From positions 1 through 64,000 of the forward strand of contig NZ_BJUB01000008.1 of assembly GCF_007989805.1 (NCBI RefSeq): a stretch of DNA of 64,000 nt, in the 5' to 3' direction. A model generated the notes under the pieces. The model was given only the letters and a program-made list of their open reading frames with translations, was not told the origin of the DNA and did no database searches. Position numbers and translations under genes: made by a program. Positions 1-7,531 of the stretch are shown in pieces (the stretch's first letter is position 1; each line of letters opens with the position of its first letter). Origin of the DNA: Cellulomonas xylanilytica. GTDB taxonomy: Bacteria > Actinomycetota > Actinomycetes > Actinomycetales > Cellulomonadaceae.

Positions 1-2
1 GG

Positions 3-50
3 CCCGCCGAGCCGGGGCCCGCCGCGACGGCCCGGGAGCAGGACGCCTAG
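3..50 (+). CDS. C-terminal end of an unknown gene (partial)
   Basis: From the window edge an open frame reads about 15 residues rich in Ala, Pro, Glu and Gly and ends at a TAG at 48-50. The stop shares the palindrome CTAG (47-50) with the TAG of the convergent acetyltransferase gene. The same arrangement occurs at two other convergent gene pairs in this window, which is the main reason to take the frame as real. The product cannot be recognised from so little sequence. Confidence 0.35.
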   Translation, partial: PAEPGPAATAREQDA

Positions 51-568
51 AGCGGGCGCTCCAGGACGTAGTCGTCCTCCACCCGGGTGCCGACGGTGAA
101 GTGCTTCGTGCCGACGATCGCGAACCCGGACCGCACGTAGAACGCCTGCGCCCGCGCGTTCTGCTGGTTCACGCCGAGCCACATCCCGTGCGCCCCACGG
201 CTCCGGGCCGCGTCCAACGACGCCGCCATGAGGGCGTTCGCGATGCCCGCACCGTGGTGGTCGGGGTGCACGTAGCACTTGGACAGCTCGACGGTCGGGC
301 GCAGGTGCAGGGCCGCCTGCACGTCCGGGTCCGCGGGCTCGCCGGCGACGAGCATCGTGTACCCGACGAGCTCGCCGTCACCGGCGACCAGCACGTCCCG
401 CAGGGGGTCGTCCAGGTACTCGGCGAACCGCTCGACCGACAGGACCGTGTCGATGAACTCCTGCTGGTCCTGCGCGGTGGAGCCGGGCGGGCAGGCGAGC
501 GGGAAGGTCAGGGCCGCGAGCCGGGCGAGCGCGTCGAGCTCGTCGTGCGCGGCGGGCCGGACCGTCAC
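47..568 (-). CDS. GNAT family N-acetyltransferase
   Basis: Predicted cytosolic acetyl-CoA-dependent N-acetyltransferase of about 173 residues, the usual size of a single GNAT domain; the substrate cannot be inferred. The acetyl-CoA-binding motif A region reads VELSKCYVHPDHHGAGIANA, and the C-terminal strand reads ARAQAFYVRSGF, typical of the family. The GTG start at 568 overlaps the TGA of the HAD phosphatase gene by four bases (GTGA), so the two are probably translationally coupled. The longer in-frame ORF upstream of 568 is antisense-type shadow inside the HAD gene and was not used. Confidence 0.85.
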   Translation of the reverse strand: MTVRPAAHDELDALARLAALTFPLACPPGSTAQDQQEFIDTVLSVERFAEYLDDPLRDVLVAGDGELVGYTMLVAGEPADPDVQAALHLRPTVELSKCYVHPDHHGAGIANALMAASLDAARSRGAHGMWLGVNQQNARAQAFYVRSGFAIVGTKHFTVGTRVEDDYVLERPL

Positions 569-1428
569 AGGACGTCCTCGCCGCCGCCGGGACCGCGCCA
601 CGACCGCAGCAGGGACCGCGCGACGAGCCCGCCGGCCCAGGCCAGCCCGGCCAGGCTGGCCACCGTGGTGCCGCGGCGGGCGTTGCGCCGGCGGTTGCGG
701 AACTCGCGCACCGGCCAGCCCACCTCGGCGGCGTACCGGCGCAGGCGGCGGTCGGGGTTGATCGCGCAGGGGAAGCCGACCTCGGACAGGATCGCGACGT
801 CGTTGGTGGAGTCGCCGTACGCGTACGACGTCGCCAGGTCGATGCCCTCCTGCTCGGCGATCGCCCGCACGGCGTCCGCCTTGGCCTGCCCGTGCAGCAT
901 GTCGCCCACCAGCCGACCCGTGTAGAAGCCGTCCTCGTGCTCCGCGATCGTGCCCAGCGACCCGGTGACCCCGAGGCGCCGGGCGATCAGCGAGCCGATC
1001 TCCACGGGCGTCGCCGTGACCAGCCACACGGAGTGGCCGGCGGCGATGTGCTCGTCGAGCAGCCGCTGCGTGCCCGGGTAGATGCGCAGGCAGAGCACCT
1101 CGTCGTAGACGTCCTCCGCGATCGCGGTGACCTCGGCCACCGAGTGCCCCTTCATGATCGACAGCGCCCGGCTGCGCACCTCGTCGATCTGCTGCTTGTT
1201 CTCGCCGAACGTCAGGTACCGGAACTGGTGGAACCCGAACTCGACCAGGTCGCGCCGTCGGAAGAAGCCGCGCCGGTAGAGGCCCACACCCAGGTGGAAC
1301 GCGCTGGCGCCGCGGATGATCGTGTTGTCGACGTCGAAGAACGCGCCGACCGCGGGACCGTCCGGGCCTGACCCCGGGTCCCGCAGCACGGGAGCGGGGA
1401 CGCTGGGGTTCCCGGACGCCTGACGCAC
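565..1428 (-). CDS. HAD-IB family phosphatase
   Basis: Cytosolic haloacid dehalogenase superfamily phosphatase of about 287 residues, SerB-like IB subclass; the substrate is not known. Motif I is FFDVDNTII (nucleophile Asp32, acid Asp34), and the metal-binding motif is GDSTNDVAIL. The C-terminus has an Arg-rich stretch followed by a weakly hydrophobic segment. Two starts are possible: GTG at 1467 and GTG at 1428. I chose 1428 because it is preceded by TACAGT and exactly six bases, the leaderless geometry seen elsewhere in this window, and because the longer form would run through a palindrome in the divergent promoter region. It is co-transcribed with the GNAT gene through a GTGA overlap. Confidence 0.85.
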   Translation of the reverse strand: MRQASGNPSVPAPVLRDPGSGPDGPAVGAFFDVDNTIIRGASAFHLGVGLYRRGFFRRRDLVEFGFHQFRYLTFGENKQQIDEVRSRALSIMKGHSVAEVTAIAEDVYDEVLCLRIYPGTQRLLDEHIAAGHSVWLVTATPVEIGSLIARRLGVTGSLGTIAEHEDGFYTGRLVGDMLHGQAKADAVRAIAEQEGIDLATSYAYGDSTNDVAILSEVGFPCAINPDRRLRRYAAEVGWPVREFRNRRRNARRGTTVASLAGLAWAGGLVARSLLRSWRGPGGGEDVL

Positions 1429-1460
1429 CCGGTCACTGTAACGACGGTGCGCGCGCCGCG

Positions 1461-1480
1461 GTGTCACGCGAGCGTGAGAC
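1461..1480. promoter_or_regulatory. palindrome in the HAD/glutaredoxin divergent region
   Basis: TCACGC (1464-1469), GA, GCGTGA (1472-1477) form a perfect 6-base inverted repeat, flanked by a further GT...AC pair. It lies between the divergent starts of the HAD gene (1428) and the glutaredoxin-like gene (1491), where an operator controlling both would be expected. The binding protein is unknown. Confidence 0.4.
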
Positions 1481-1490
1481 GGTGGGCCTC

Positions 1491-1760
1491 ATGACGCGTG
1501 TGGTGCTCTACGGCCGGGCCGGCTGCCATCTGTGCGACGAGGCGCGGGAGGTGGTGCGGACGGTGTGCGCCGAGACCGGGGACGCCTGGCGGGAGGTCGA
1601 CATCGACGCCGGGACCGCCGACGGCCGGGACCTCGTCGCGGAGCTGGGCGAGCTGGTCCCCGTCGTCGAGGTCGACGGGGTGCAGCAGGGCTACTGGCGG
1701 ATCGACCCGAACAGGCTGCGCCGAACCCTTACCGCGGCCGGTCCCCGCCCCCTAGCCTGA
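1491..1760 (+). CDS. glutaredoxin-like thiol protein (DUF836 type)
   Basis: Small cytosolic thioredoxin-fold protein of about 89 residues. Strand one is followed by GRAGCHLCDEA, giving the redox motif CHLC near residues 12-15, and a later cis-Pro region reads ELVPVVEVDG. This is the short glutaredoxin-like family often found next to rex in actinobacteria. The ATG at 1491 was chosen because the conserved first strand starts immediately after it and GACGGT lies seven bases upstream, consistent with a leaderless message. The next gene is rex, 59 bases downstream, so the pair may be co-transcribed. Confidence 0.85.
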   Translation: MTRVVLYGRAGCHLCDEAREVVRTVCAETGDAWREVDIDAGTADGRDLVAELGELVPVVEVDGVQQGYWRIDPNRLRRTLTAAGPRPLA

Positions 1761-1819
1761 CCAGCAGGGCACGGGCGCCCGGGCCTGCTCGGTGCCCGTC
1801 GGTCACGGTGGGGGTCGAT

Positions 1820-2527
1820 GTGGACACGCAGCGAGGGGTACCGCGGACGCACGCCAGGGCGACGGAGCCGGGTGCGACCGGGCGGGCCGGCGCGCGCGAC
1901 GTCCCCACCGCCACCGTCGCGCGCCTGCCGGGGTACCTGCGGGTGCTGAACGGGCTGACGGCCGACGGGGTGGTCACCACGTCGTCGGAGGAGCTCGCCG
2001 CGGGTGCGGGCGTCACCTCGGCGCAGCTGCGCAAGGACCTGTCGTTCCTCGGCTCGTACGGCCGGCGCGGGGTGGGGTACGACGTCCTGCACCTGTCGGA
2101 GCAGATCTCGGTGGTGCTGGGCCTGACGACGCAGCGGCGGGTCGTCATCGTCGGCATCGGCAACCTCGGGCACGCGCTGGCCAGCTACTCCGTGTTCGCC
2201 GAGCGCGGGTTCGCGGTCGTCGGCCTGGTCGACGCCGACCCCGCGCTGGTGGGGACCACCGTCGGGGGGCTCATGGTGCAGCCGCCGGCCTCGTTGCACG
2301 ACGTGGTCAGCGGGGCCGACGCGACCATCGGCATCATCGCGACGCCCGCGGCCGTCGCGCAGGACGTGTGCGACGAGCTCGTCGCGGCGGGTGTGGTCGG
2401 CATCCTCACGTTCGCGCCGCGCGCGCTGCGGGTCCCTGCGCACGTCGACCTGCGGGCGGTGGACGTGGCCTCCGAGCTGCAGATCCTCGCGTTCCACGAC
2501 CGCCGGCGTACCGGCACCGGCGCCTGA
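1820..2527 (+). CDS. rex: redox-sensing transcriptional repressor Rex
   Basis: Rex is a dimeric repressor that leaves its operator when NADH rises, derepressing respiratory genes. The predicted product is about 235 residues. An N-terminal winged helix (about residues 33-90) includes TSAQLRKDLSFLGSYG and RRGVGYDV, both hallmarks of Rex. A Rossmann NAD(H) domain follows with VGIGNLGHAL (GIGNLG near 112-117). The GTG at 1820 was chosen because a GTGGGGG stretch sits at ribosome-binding distance; GTG at 1808 is an alternative. In Streptomyces rex is usually followed by hemA; here it is followed by a terminator and a convergent yceI-like gene. A candidate Rex site lies ahead of the nuo operon at 26308. 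Confidence 0.95.
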   Translation: MDTQRGVPRTHARATEPGATGRAGARDVPTATVARLPGYLRVLNGLTADGVVTTSSEELAAGAGVTSAQLRKDLSFLGSYGRRGVGYDVLHLSEQISVVLGLTTQRRVVIVGIGNLGHALASYSVFAERGFAVVGLVDADPALVGTTVGGLMVQPPASLHDVVSGADATIGIIATPAAVAQDVCDELVAAGVVGILTFAPRALRVPAHVDLRAVDVASELQILAFHDRRRTGTGA

Positions 2528-2536
2528 GGCATGCGA

Positions 2537-2565
2537 ACGGCCGGGTCCGCGAGGGACCCGGCCGT
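2537..2565. terminator. bidirectional terminator between rex and the YceI gene
   Basis: ACGGCCGGGTCC (2537-2548) and GGACCCGGCCGT (2554-2565) form a perfect 12-bp stem with a 5-base loop, 9 bases after the rex stop and 19 bases beyond the stop of the convergent YceI gene. No T tract follows, as is common for actinobacterial hairpins. Confidence 0.8.
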
Positions 2566-2584
2566 CGTCGTGCGGAGGGCGGTG

Positions 2585-3142
2585 TCAGCCCTTGATGATC
2601 GAGACGTCGAGCGCGATGACGACCTTGTCGGACACCAGGACGCCGCCGGCCTCGAGGGCCGCGTTCCAGGTGAGCCCGAAGTCCTTGCGGGAGATCGTCA
2701 CGGTGGACTCGAAGCCCGCGCGCTGGTTGCCGAACGGGTCGACCGCGGTGCCGTTGAACTCGGTCTCGAGCTCGACGCGCTGCGTGACGCCGTGGATGGT
2801 GAGGTCGCCGGCGATGACGTAGTCCTTGCCCGCCTCGCGGATCTCGGTGGAGACGAACGTCCACTGGCCGAACGTCTCGACGTCGAAGAAGTCGCCGCTC
2901 TTGAGGTGGCCGTCGCGGTTGGCGTCACCGGTGCTGACGGCGGCCGGGTCCAGCGTGACGGAGACGGACGTGCTCGCCAGGTCCTCGCCGACCGTGACGA
3001 CGCCCTCGGTGACGCCGATGGTGCCGCGGACCTTGGAGATGCCGGCGTGCCGGACGGTGAAGGCCGCCTCGGTGTGCGAGGCGTCGATGGCCCAGGTGCC
3101 CGTGGTGAGTCCGGTGGGAAGCGTGGCGGTGGCGGTGCTCAT
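2585..3142 (-). CDS. YceI family protein
   Basis: A 185-residue protein spanning the full YceI/lipid-binding-like beta-barrel domain. Conserved stretches include WAIDASHTEAAFTVRHAGISK near the N-terminus, KSGDFFDVETF in the middle and TISRKDFGLTWNA near the C-terminus. There is no signal peptide, so this is the cytosolic actinobacterial form; YceI folds bind polyisoprenoid-type ligands, but the ligand here is unknown. The ATG at 3142 has a GGAGGA ribosome site just upstream. It is divergent from a MarR regulator with an operator-like palindrome between them, so it is probably the target of that regulator. Confidence 0.93.
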   Translation of the reverse strand: MSTATATLPTGLTTGTWAIDASHTEAAFTVRHAGISKVRGTIGVTEGVVTVGEDLASTSVSVTLDPAAVSTGDANRDGHLKSGDFFDVETFGQWTFVSTEIREAGKDYVIAGDLTIHGVTQRVELETEFNGTAVDPFGNQRAGFESTVTISRKDFGLTWNAALEAGGVLVSDKVVIALDVSIIKG

Positions 3143-3156
3143 GGTCTGTCCTCCGT

Positions 3157-3190
3157 GGTTGTTGAACTGTCAACCAAACTGTTAGTTCAA
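3157..3190. promoter_or_regulatory. MarR-type operator region, yceI/marR divergent promoter
   Basis: In this unusually AT-rich stretch, GTTGA (3161-3165) and TCAAC (3170-3174) form an inverted repeat with a 4-base spacer, and TTGAAC (3162-3167) and GTTCAA (3185-3190) form a second, wider one. Between a MarR gene and its divergent neighbour this is the expected site for autoregulation. A -10-like TACACT follows for the marR direction near 3198. Confidence 0.55.
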
Positions 3191-3248
3191 AGTTGTACTA
3201 CACTCGACGCAGACCCGCAACCCCTGACCGAAGGACGGAGGCCACGCT

Positions 3249-3743
3249 GTGACCACTGACACACCCGCCGTGCAGACGGTGGAATGGCTGACCGCCGAGC
3301 AGCAGGTCCACTGGCGCTCCTTCCGCGGCGGGGCGGCACGCCTGTTCGCCGCGCTCGAGCACGAGCTGGAGCAGCAGACCGGGCTGTCCACGCACGAGTA
3401 CGAGGTCCTCGTCCGGCTCTCCGAGGCACCCGACCGCACGCTGCGGATGGCCCAGCTGGCCGACAACCTGGCGCACTCCCGCAGCCGGCTCACGCACACC
3501 ATCCGCCGCATGGAGGAGCAGGGCCTCGTCGCCCGGCTGCCCTGCGTCGAGGACGCCCGCGGCGTGAACTGCACCATGACCGAGAAGGGCTGGCAGGTCC
3601 TCGTGGCCGCCGCCCCCAGCCATGTTCAGTCCGTGCGCGACCACCTGGTCGACGTGCTCACGCCCGAGCAGTTCGCCGCGCTCGGCGACGCCATGGAGAC
3701 CGTCCGCCAGCACCTCACGGGTGGCGCGTGTCACGTCGAGTGA
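3249..3743 (+). CDS. MarR family transcriptional regulator
   Basis: Homodimeric winged-helix regulator of 164 residues, the normal MarR length. The helix-turn-helix and wing run from about residue 47 to 110: TLRMAQLADNLAHSRSRLTH is the recognition region, followed by the wing VARLPCVEDARGVNCTMTEKG with the conserved Asp-Arg turn. The start is GTG at 3249 with GGAGG about eight bases upstream. It lies divergently from the YceI gene with paired palindromes between them, suggesting autoregulation and control of yceI. MarR proteins of this type often sense phenolics or oxidants; two Cys residues (in LPCVED and NCTM) flank the wing, but redox sensing is only a guess. Confidence 0.92.
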   Translation: MTTDTPAVQTVEWLTAEQQVHWRSFRGGAARLFAALEHELEQQTGLSTHEYEVLVRLSEAPDRTLRMAQLADNLAHSRSRLTHTIRRMEEQGLVARLPCVEDARGVNCTMTEKGWQVLVAAAPSHVQSVRDHLVDVLTPEQFAALGDAMETVRQHLTGGACHVE

Positions 3744-3791
3744 CCCGCTCCCGTGTCCGTGGCGCACAGGAGTGTTTGCGAGACTGAGCCC

Positions 3792-4448
3792 ATGGTCGCG
3801 ACCACGATCCACCTGATGCGGCACGGCGAGGTGCACAACCCCGACGCCGTGCTCTACGGACGGCTGCCCGGCTACCGGCTCTCGGAGCGTGGTCTGGCCA
3901 TGGCGCACATGGTGGCGGACCACCTGGCCGGGTCGGGGGCCGGCGCGCGTCGCGACGTCGTCGCCGTGATCGCCTCGCCGCTGCAGCGCGCGCAGGAGAC
4001 CGCCGCGCCCATCGCGGCGGCGTTCGACCTGGAGGTCCGCACCGACGAGCGGATCATCGAGGCGGGGAACCACTTCGAGGGCAAGACGTTCGGGGTCGGC
4101 GACGGCTCGCTGCGCCACCCCGAGCACTGGCCGTACCTGCGCAACCCGTTCCGGCCGTCCTGGGGCGAGGCGTACAAGGAGCAGGTCGACCGCATGCTCG
4201 CGGCCGTCGAGTCCGCGCGCGAGCTCGCCCGCGGGCACGAGGCCGTGCTGGTCAGCCACCAGCTGCCCGTCTGGGTCACGCGCCTGGCGCTCGAGAACCG
4301 GCACCTGTGGCACGACCCGCGCAAGCGGCAGTGCTCGGTCGCGTCGCTGACCAGCCTGCGCTACGACGGCGACACCCTGGTCGGCGTCGGCTACAGCGAG
4401 CCCGCCGCGGTGCTGCTGCCCGGCGCGTCCACGGTTGCGGGGGCCTGA
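3792..4448 (+). CDS. histidine phosphatase family protein
   Basis: Cytosolic phosphoglycerate-mutase-like phosphatase of about 218 residues. The phospho-acceptor motif is IHLMRHGEVHNP (Arg10, His11), the middle motif is SPLQRAQETA, and the second catalytic His is in VLVSHQLPVWV. The physiological substrate is unknown. The ATG at 3792 is preceded by GAGACT and six bases, a possible leaderless promoter, and starts directly at the conserved strand; the longer frame from 3753 adds unsupported residues. Its stop lies one base before the GTG of the ResA-like gene, so it appears to head the cytochrome c maturation operon, a common actinobacterial arrangement. Confidence 0.92.
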   Translation: MVATTIHLMRHGEVHNPDAVLYGRLPGYRLSERGLAMAHMVADHLAGSGAGARRDVVAVIASPLQRAQETAAPIAAAFDLEVRTDERIIEAGNHFEGKTFGVGDGSLRHPEHWPYLRNPFRPSWGEAYKEQVDRMLAAVESARELARGHEAVLVSHQLPVWVTRLALENRHLWHDPRKRQCSVASLTSLRYDGDTLVGVGYSEPAAVLLPGASTVAGA

Positions 4449-4449
4449 C

Positions 4450-5037
4450 GTGCGCCGACGCGTCCTCGCAATCGCCTCGCTCGGCGTCCTCCTCCTCGCC
4501 GGCTGCGCACCCGAGAGCGCGTCGACGACCCCGCAGGACGTGCAGGACCAGGGCTACCAGTCCGGCGACGGCAGCACCACGACGTGGGCCGCGGGCGACC
4601 GCTCGGGCCCGCTCGAGCTGTCCGGCACCGACTTCGCGGGCACCGCGCAGGACGTGGCCGCCTGGCGCGGCGAGGTCGTCGTGCTGAACACCTGGTACGC
4701 CAACTGCCCTCCGTGCCGTGCCGAGGCCCCCGACCTCGCCGCGCTGTCCACCGACTACGCGGACGACGGCGTGCAGGTGCTCGGCATCAACCGGACCGAC
4801 GACGCCGGCACCGCGCAGGCCTTCGAGCGCCAGTTCGAGGTGCCCTACCCGAGCCTCGCGGACACCGACGGCGCCGCGATCGCCGCCCTGCAGGGCACCG
4901 TCCCGGTCAACGCCGTGCCGACGACGATCGTGCTCGACCGGTCCGGGATGGTCGCCGCGCGCATCCTCGGGCTCGCCGACCCCTCGACGCTCCGGTCGAT
5001 CGTCGACGACCTGCTCCTCGAGACGCCTCCGTCATGA
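4450..5037 (+). CDS. resA: TlpA/ResA-like thiol-disulfide lipoprotein
   Basis: Extracytoplasmic membrane-anchored thioredoxin-fold protein of about 195 residues. A signal peptide ends in the lipobox LLAGC (Cys19). The thioredoxin domain contains NTWYANCPPCRAEAP with redox motif CPPC near residues 86-89, and a cis-Pro in NAVPTTIVLDRSG. In system II cytochrome c maturation this class reduces the CXXCH cysteines of apocytochrome c before haem attachment. The GTG at 4450 follows the upstream stop by one base; the TTG at 4435 is less likely because it would precede the Arg-rich signal peptide. Its TGA overlaps the ccdA ATG. Confidence 0.92.
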   Translation: MRRRVLAIASLGVLLLAGCAPESASTTPQDVQDQGYQSGDGSTTTWAAGDRSGPLELSGTDFAGTAQDVAAWRGEVVVLNTWYANCPPCRAEAPDLAALSTDYADDGVQVLGINRTDDAGTAQAFERQFEVPYPSLADTDGAAIAALQGTVPVNAVPTTIVLDRSGMVAARILGLADPSTLRSIVDDLLLETPPS

Positions 5038-5837
5038 TGCTCGCCGACGCGGGCGACGCCTTCGGCCAGACCGTCGTCTCGGGGTCGCTGCTCCTGGCGA
5101 TCCCGGTGGCGCTGATCGCCGGGCTCGTCTCGTTCGCGTCGCCGTGCGTGCTGCCGCTCGTGCCCGCCTACGTCGGCTACCTCGGCGGGATGACCGGGTC
5201 TGCCCAGACCGTCTTCTCGGAGGGCGACACGCTCGTCCGGACCGCTCCCGCGCGCAGCCGCGTCCTCCTCGGCGTCGCCCTGTTCGTCGCCGGGTTCACC
5301 GCCGTGTTCGTCGCGCTCGCGGTCCTGGCGGGCTCCCTCGGCGGCCTGCTGGTCGAGTACCAGGACCCGATCACGCGCGTGCTCGGGGTGGTCGTCATCG
5401 TGCTCGGCCTGGGCTTCCTCGGCCTGATCCCGTTCCTGCAGAACGAGAAGCGCGTGCACCTGGCGCCCCGCGCCGGGCTGTGGGGTGCACCCCTGCTGGG
5501 TGTCACCTTCGGGCTGGGCTGGGTGCCGTGCATCGGCCCGACGCTCGCCGCGATCCTCACGCTCTCCCTCGACGGCGGCTCGGCCGGTCGCGGCGCCCTC
5601 CTGGCCGTCGCGTTCTGCCTCGGGCTCGGGCTGCCGTTCCTCCTGGTGGCGCTCTTCGTCGACCGCAGCGCCGGAGCGCTCGGCTTCCTGCGCCGGCACC
5701 GACTGGCGATCATGCGGTTCGGCGGCGCGATGCTGGTGATCCTCGGCATCGCGCTGGTCACGGGCGTGTGGGGGACCTGGTCCTCGTGGCTGCAGGGTGT
5801 CCTCGTCGGCGGCGACCCGTTCGTGCCGGTCGTATGA
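5034..5837 (+). CDS. ccdA: cytochrome c biogenesis protein CcdA
   Basis: Polytopic membrane protein of about 267 residues with six predicted helices. CcdA passes electrons from cytosolic thioredoxin across the membrane to the ResA-like protein. The two functional cysteines are in SFASPCVLPL (Cys38, helix 1) and GLGWVPCIGPT (helix 4), each followed by the conserved Pro. The ATG at 5034 overlaps the resA stop (ATGA); a second ATG follows immediately. Its stop overlaps resB in the same way, so the four maturation genes are translationally coupled. Confidence 0.95.
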   Translation: MMLADAGDAFGQTVVSGSLLLAIPVALIAGLVSFASPCVLPLVPAYVGYLGGMTGSAQTVFSEGDTLVRTAPARSRVLLGVALFVAGFTAVFVALAVLAGSLGGLLVEYQDPITRVLGVVVIVLGLGFLGLIPFLQNEKRVHLAPRAGLWGAPLLGVTFGLGWVPCIGPTLAAILTLSLDGGSAGRGALLAVAFCLGLGLPFLLVALFVDRSAGALGFLRRHRLAIMRFGGAMLVILGIALVTGVWGTWSSWLQGVLVGGDPFVPVV

Positions 5838-7531
5838 GCGTGCACCGGCCCGAGGGCCTCTCCGACGTCTTCATGGAGCCGACCGAGGCTCCGGCAGCGC
5901 CCCCCACCCTGCCCACGCTCGGGCTCGTCGGCTGGCTCCGCTGGGCCTGGCGGCAGCTCACCAGCATGCGGGTCGCCCTGCTGCTGCTCATGCTGCTCGC
6001 CGTCGCCGCCGTGCCGGGGACCGTCTGGCCGCAGCGCGCGCAGGACACCGCCAAGGTGGCCACCTACATCGCCGACCACCCGACGACGGGCCCGTGGCTG
6101 GACCGGCTCGGGTTCTTCGACGTGTACTCCTCCGTCTGGTTCTCGGCGATCTACATCCTGCTGTTCGTGTCGCTGGTCGGCTGCATCCTGCCGCGCACCA
6201 AGGTGCACCTCGCAGGGGTCCGCGGCCGACCGCCGCGCGCTCCCCGCCGGTTCACGCGGTTCCCCGCGCAGGGGTCGGGCGTGGTCGACGCGCCGCCGTC
6301 GCAGGTCGCGGACCACGCCACCACCGTGCTGCGCGCCGGCTGGCGCTGGCTCCCGTTCGTCCCGACGTACCGGGTCGACACGCGCGACGAGGGTAACGGC
6401 ACCCTCTCGGTGTCCGCGGAGCGCGGGTACCTGCGCGAGACGGGCAACCTCGTCTTCCACCTCGCCCTCGTCGGGCTGCTCATCTCCGTCGCCACCGGCC
6501 AGGTGCTGCACTACCGCGGCCAGGCGATCGTCGTGCAGGGGCGCGGGTTCGCGAACGCGCAGGTGGACTACGACACCTTCGAGCAGGGCACCGCGTTCAC
6601 GCCGTCGAGCCTCGTGCCGTTCACGCTGCGGCTCGACGAGTTCGAGTCCCGCTTCGACCCGGTGACCCTGCAGTCCCGTGACTTCACCGCGCACGTCACC
6701 CTGACCAACCCCGGCGAGGAGCCGGTCGAGGAGACCATCAAGGTCAACCACCCCCTCGACGCGGGCGGCGCCAAGGTCTACCTGCAGGGCAACGGGTACG
6801 CGCCGGACATCACCGTGCGCGACGCCTCCGGCCAGGTCGCGTTCTCCGGTCCCACGCCGTTCCTGCCGCAGGACGAGGTCTACACCTCGCGCGGCGTCGT
6901 CAAGGTGCCCGACGTGTCCGGCGACCAGGAGCAGATCGGCCTCGTCGGCTACCTGCTGCCCACCGTGGACGTGCGCGAGACGTCGTTCGGGCCCGCCTAC
7001 GCCTCCGTGAACCCGCAGCCCGACGACCCGGCCCTCGTGCTCGCCGTCTGGCAGGGCAACCTCGGCCTCGACACCGGCGTCCCGCAGAACGTCTACGAGC
7101 TCGACGAGTCCCGGATGACGCAGCTGATGGACGAGGACGACAAGCCCGTCACTCTCGTCGTGCGGCCGGGCGAGACCGTCGACCTGCCCGAGGGGATGGG
7201 CACCTTGACGTTCAACGAGCTGACCCGGTACGTCGCGCTCGACCTGCGGCACGACCCCGCCCTGCCGTTCGTCCTCGTGTTCGCGCTGCTCGCGTTCGCC
7301 GGTCTGGCCACCTCGCTCTTCGCGCCGCGCCGGCGGCTCTGGCTCCGCCTCGCCCCCGGCGCCGAGGGTGACGACGGTCGTACAGTGGTCACCGCGGCCG
7401 GGTTGGCCCGCGGCGACGACGTCGGCCTGCAGCCCGAGCTCGACCGGGTGCTCGCCCAGGTGCTCGCCCGTTCTGCCGACAGACCCCCGGTCGCTCCCCG
7501 CGGCCCCACCTCAGGAGAGGCCTCGCCATGA
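5834..7531 (+). CDS. resB: cytochrome c biogenesis protein ResB
   Basis: System II cytochrome c synthase component of about 565 residues. Hydrophobic helices lie near residues 40-65 (MRVALLLLMLLAVAAVPGTV), 95-115 (FSAIYILLFVSLVGCILP) and 205-225, followed by a large extracytoplasmic domain and a last helix near 480 (FVLVFALLAFAGLATSLF). ResB works with CcsB to deliver haem and attach it to apocytochrome c outside the membrane. ATG at 5834 overlaps the ccdA stop; the stop at 7529-7531 overlaps the ccsB ATG. A much longer frame upstream is the shadow of ccdA. Confidence 0.95.
   Translation: MSVHRPEGLSDVFMEPTEAPAAPPTLPTLGLVGWLRWAWRQLTSMRVALLLLMLLAVAAVPGTVWPQRAQDTAKVATYIADHPTTGPWLDRLGFFDVYSSVWFSAIYILLFVSLVGCILPRTKVHLAGVRGRPPRAPRRFTRFPAQGSGVVDAPPSQVADHATTVLRAGWRWLPFVPTYRVDTRDEGNGTLSVSAERGYLRETGNLVFHLALVGLLISVATGQVLHYRGQAIVVQGRGFANAQVDYDTFEQGTAFTPSSLVPFTLRLDEFESRFDPVTLQSRDFTAHVTLTNPGEEPVEETIKVNHPLDAGGAKVYLQGNGYAPDITVRDASGQVAFSGPTPFLPQDEVYTSRGVVKVPDVSGDQEQIGLVGYLLPTVDVRETSFGPAYASVNPQPDDPALVLAVWQGNLGLDTGVPQNVYELDESRMTQLMDEDDKPVTLVVRPGETVDLPEGMGTLTFNELTRYVALDLRHDPALPFVLVFALLAFAGLATSLFAPRRRLWLRLAPGAEGDDGRTVVTAAGLARGDDVGLQPELDRVLAQVLARSADRPPVAPRGPTSGEASP

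Noticed and set aside
1429..1467. GTG 1467 as the HAD phosphatase start
   Set aside because: It would place coding sequence across the divergent palindrome; GTG 1428 has the leaderless -10 spacing and keeps the whole domain.
3753..3791. Longer N-terminus for the histidine phosphatase
   Set aside because: The 13 extra residues precede the conserved first strand without a ribosome site, whereas ATG 3792 begins exactly at it.
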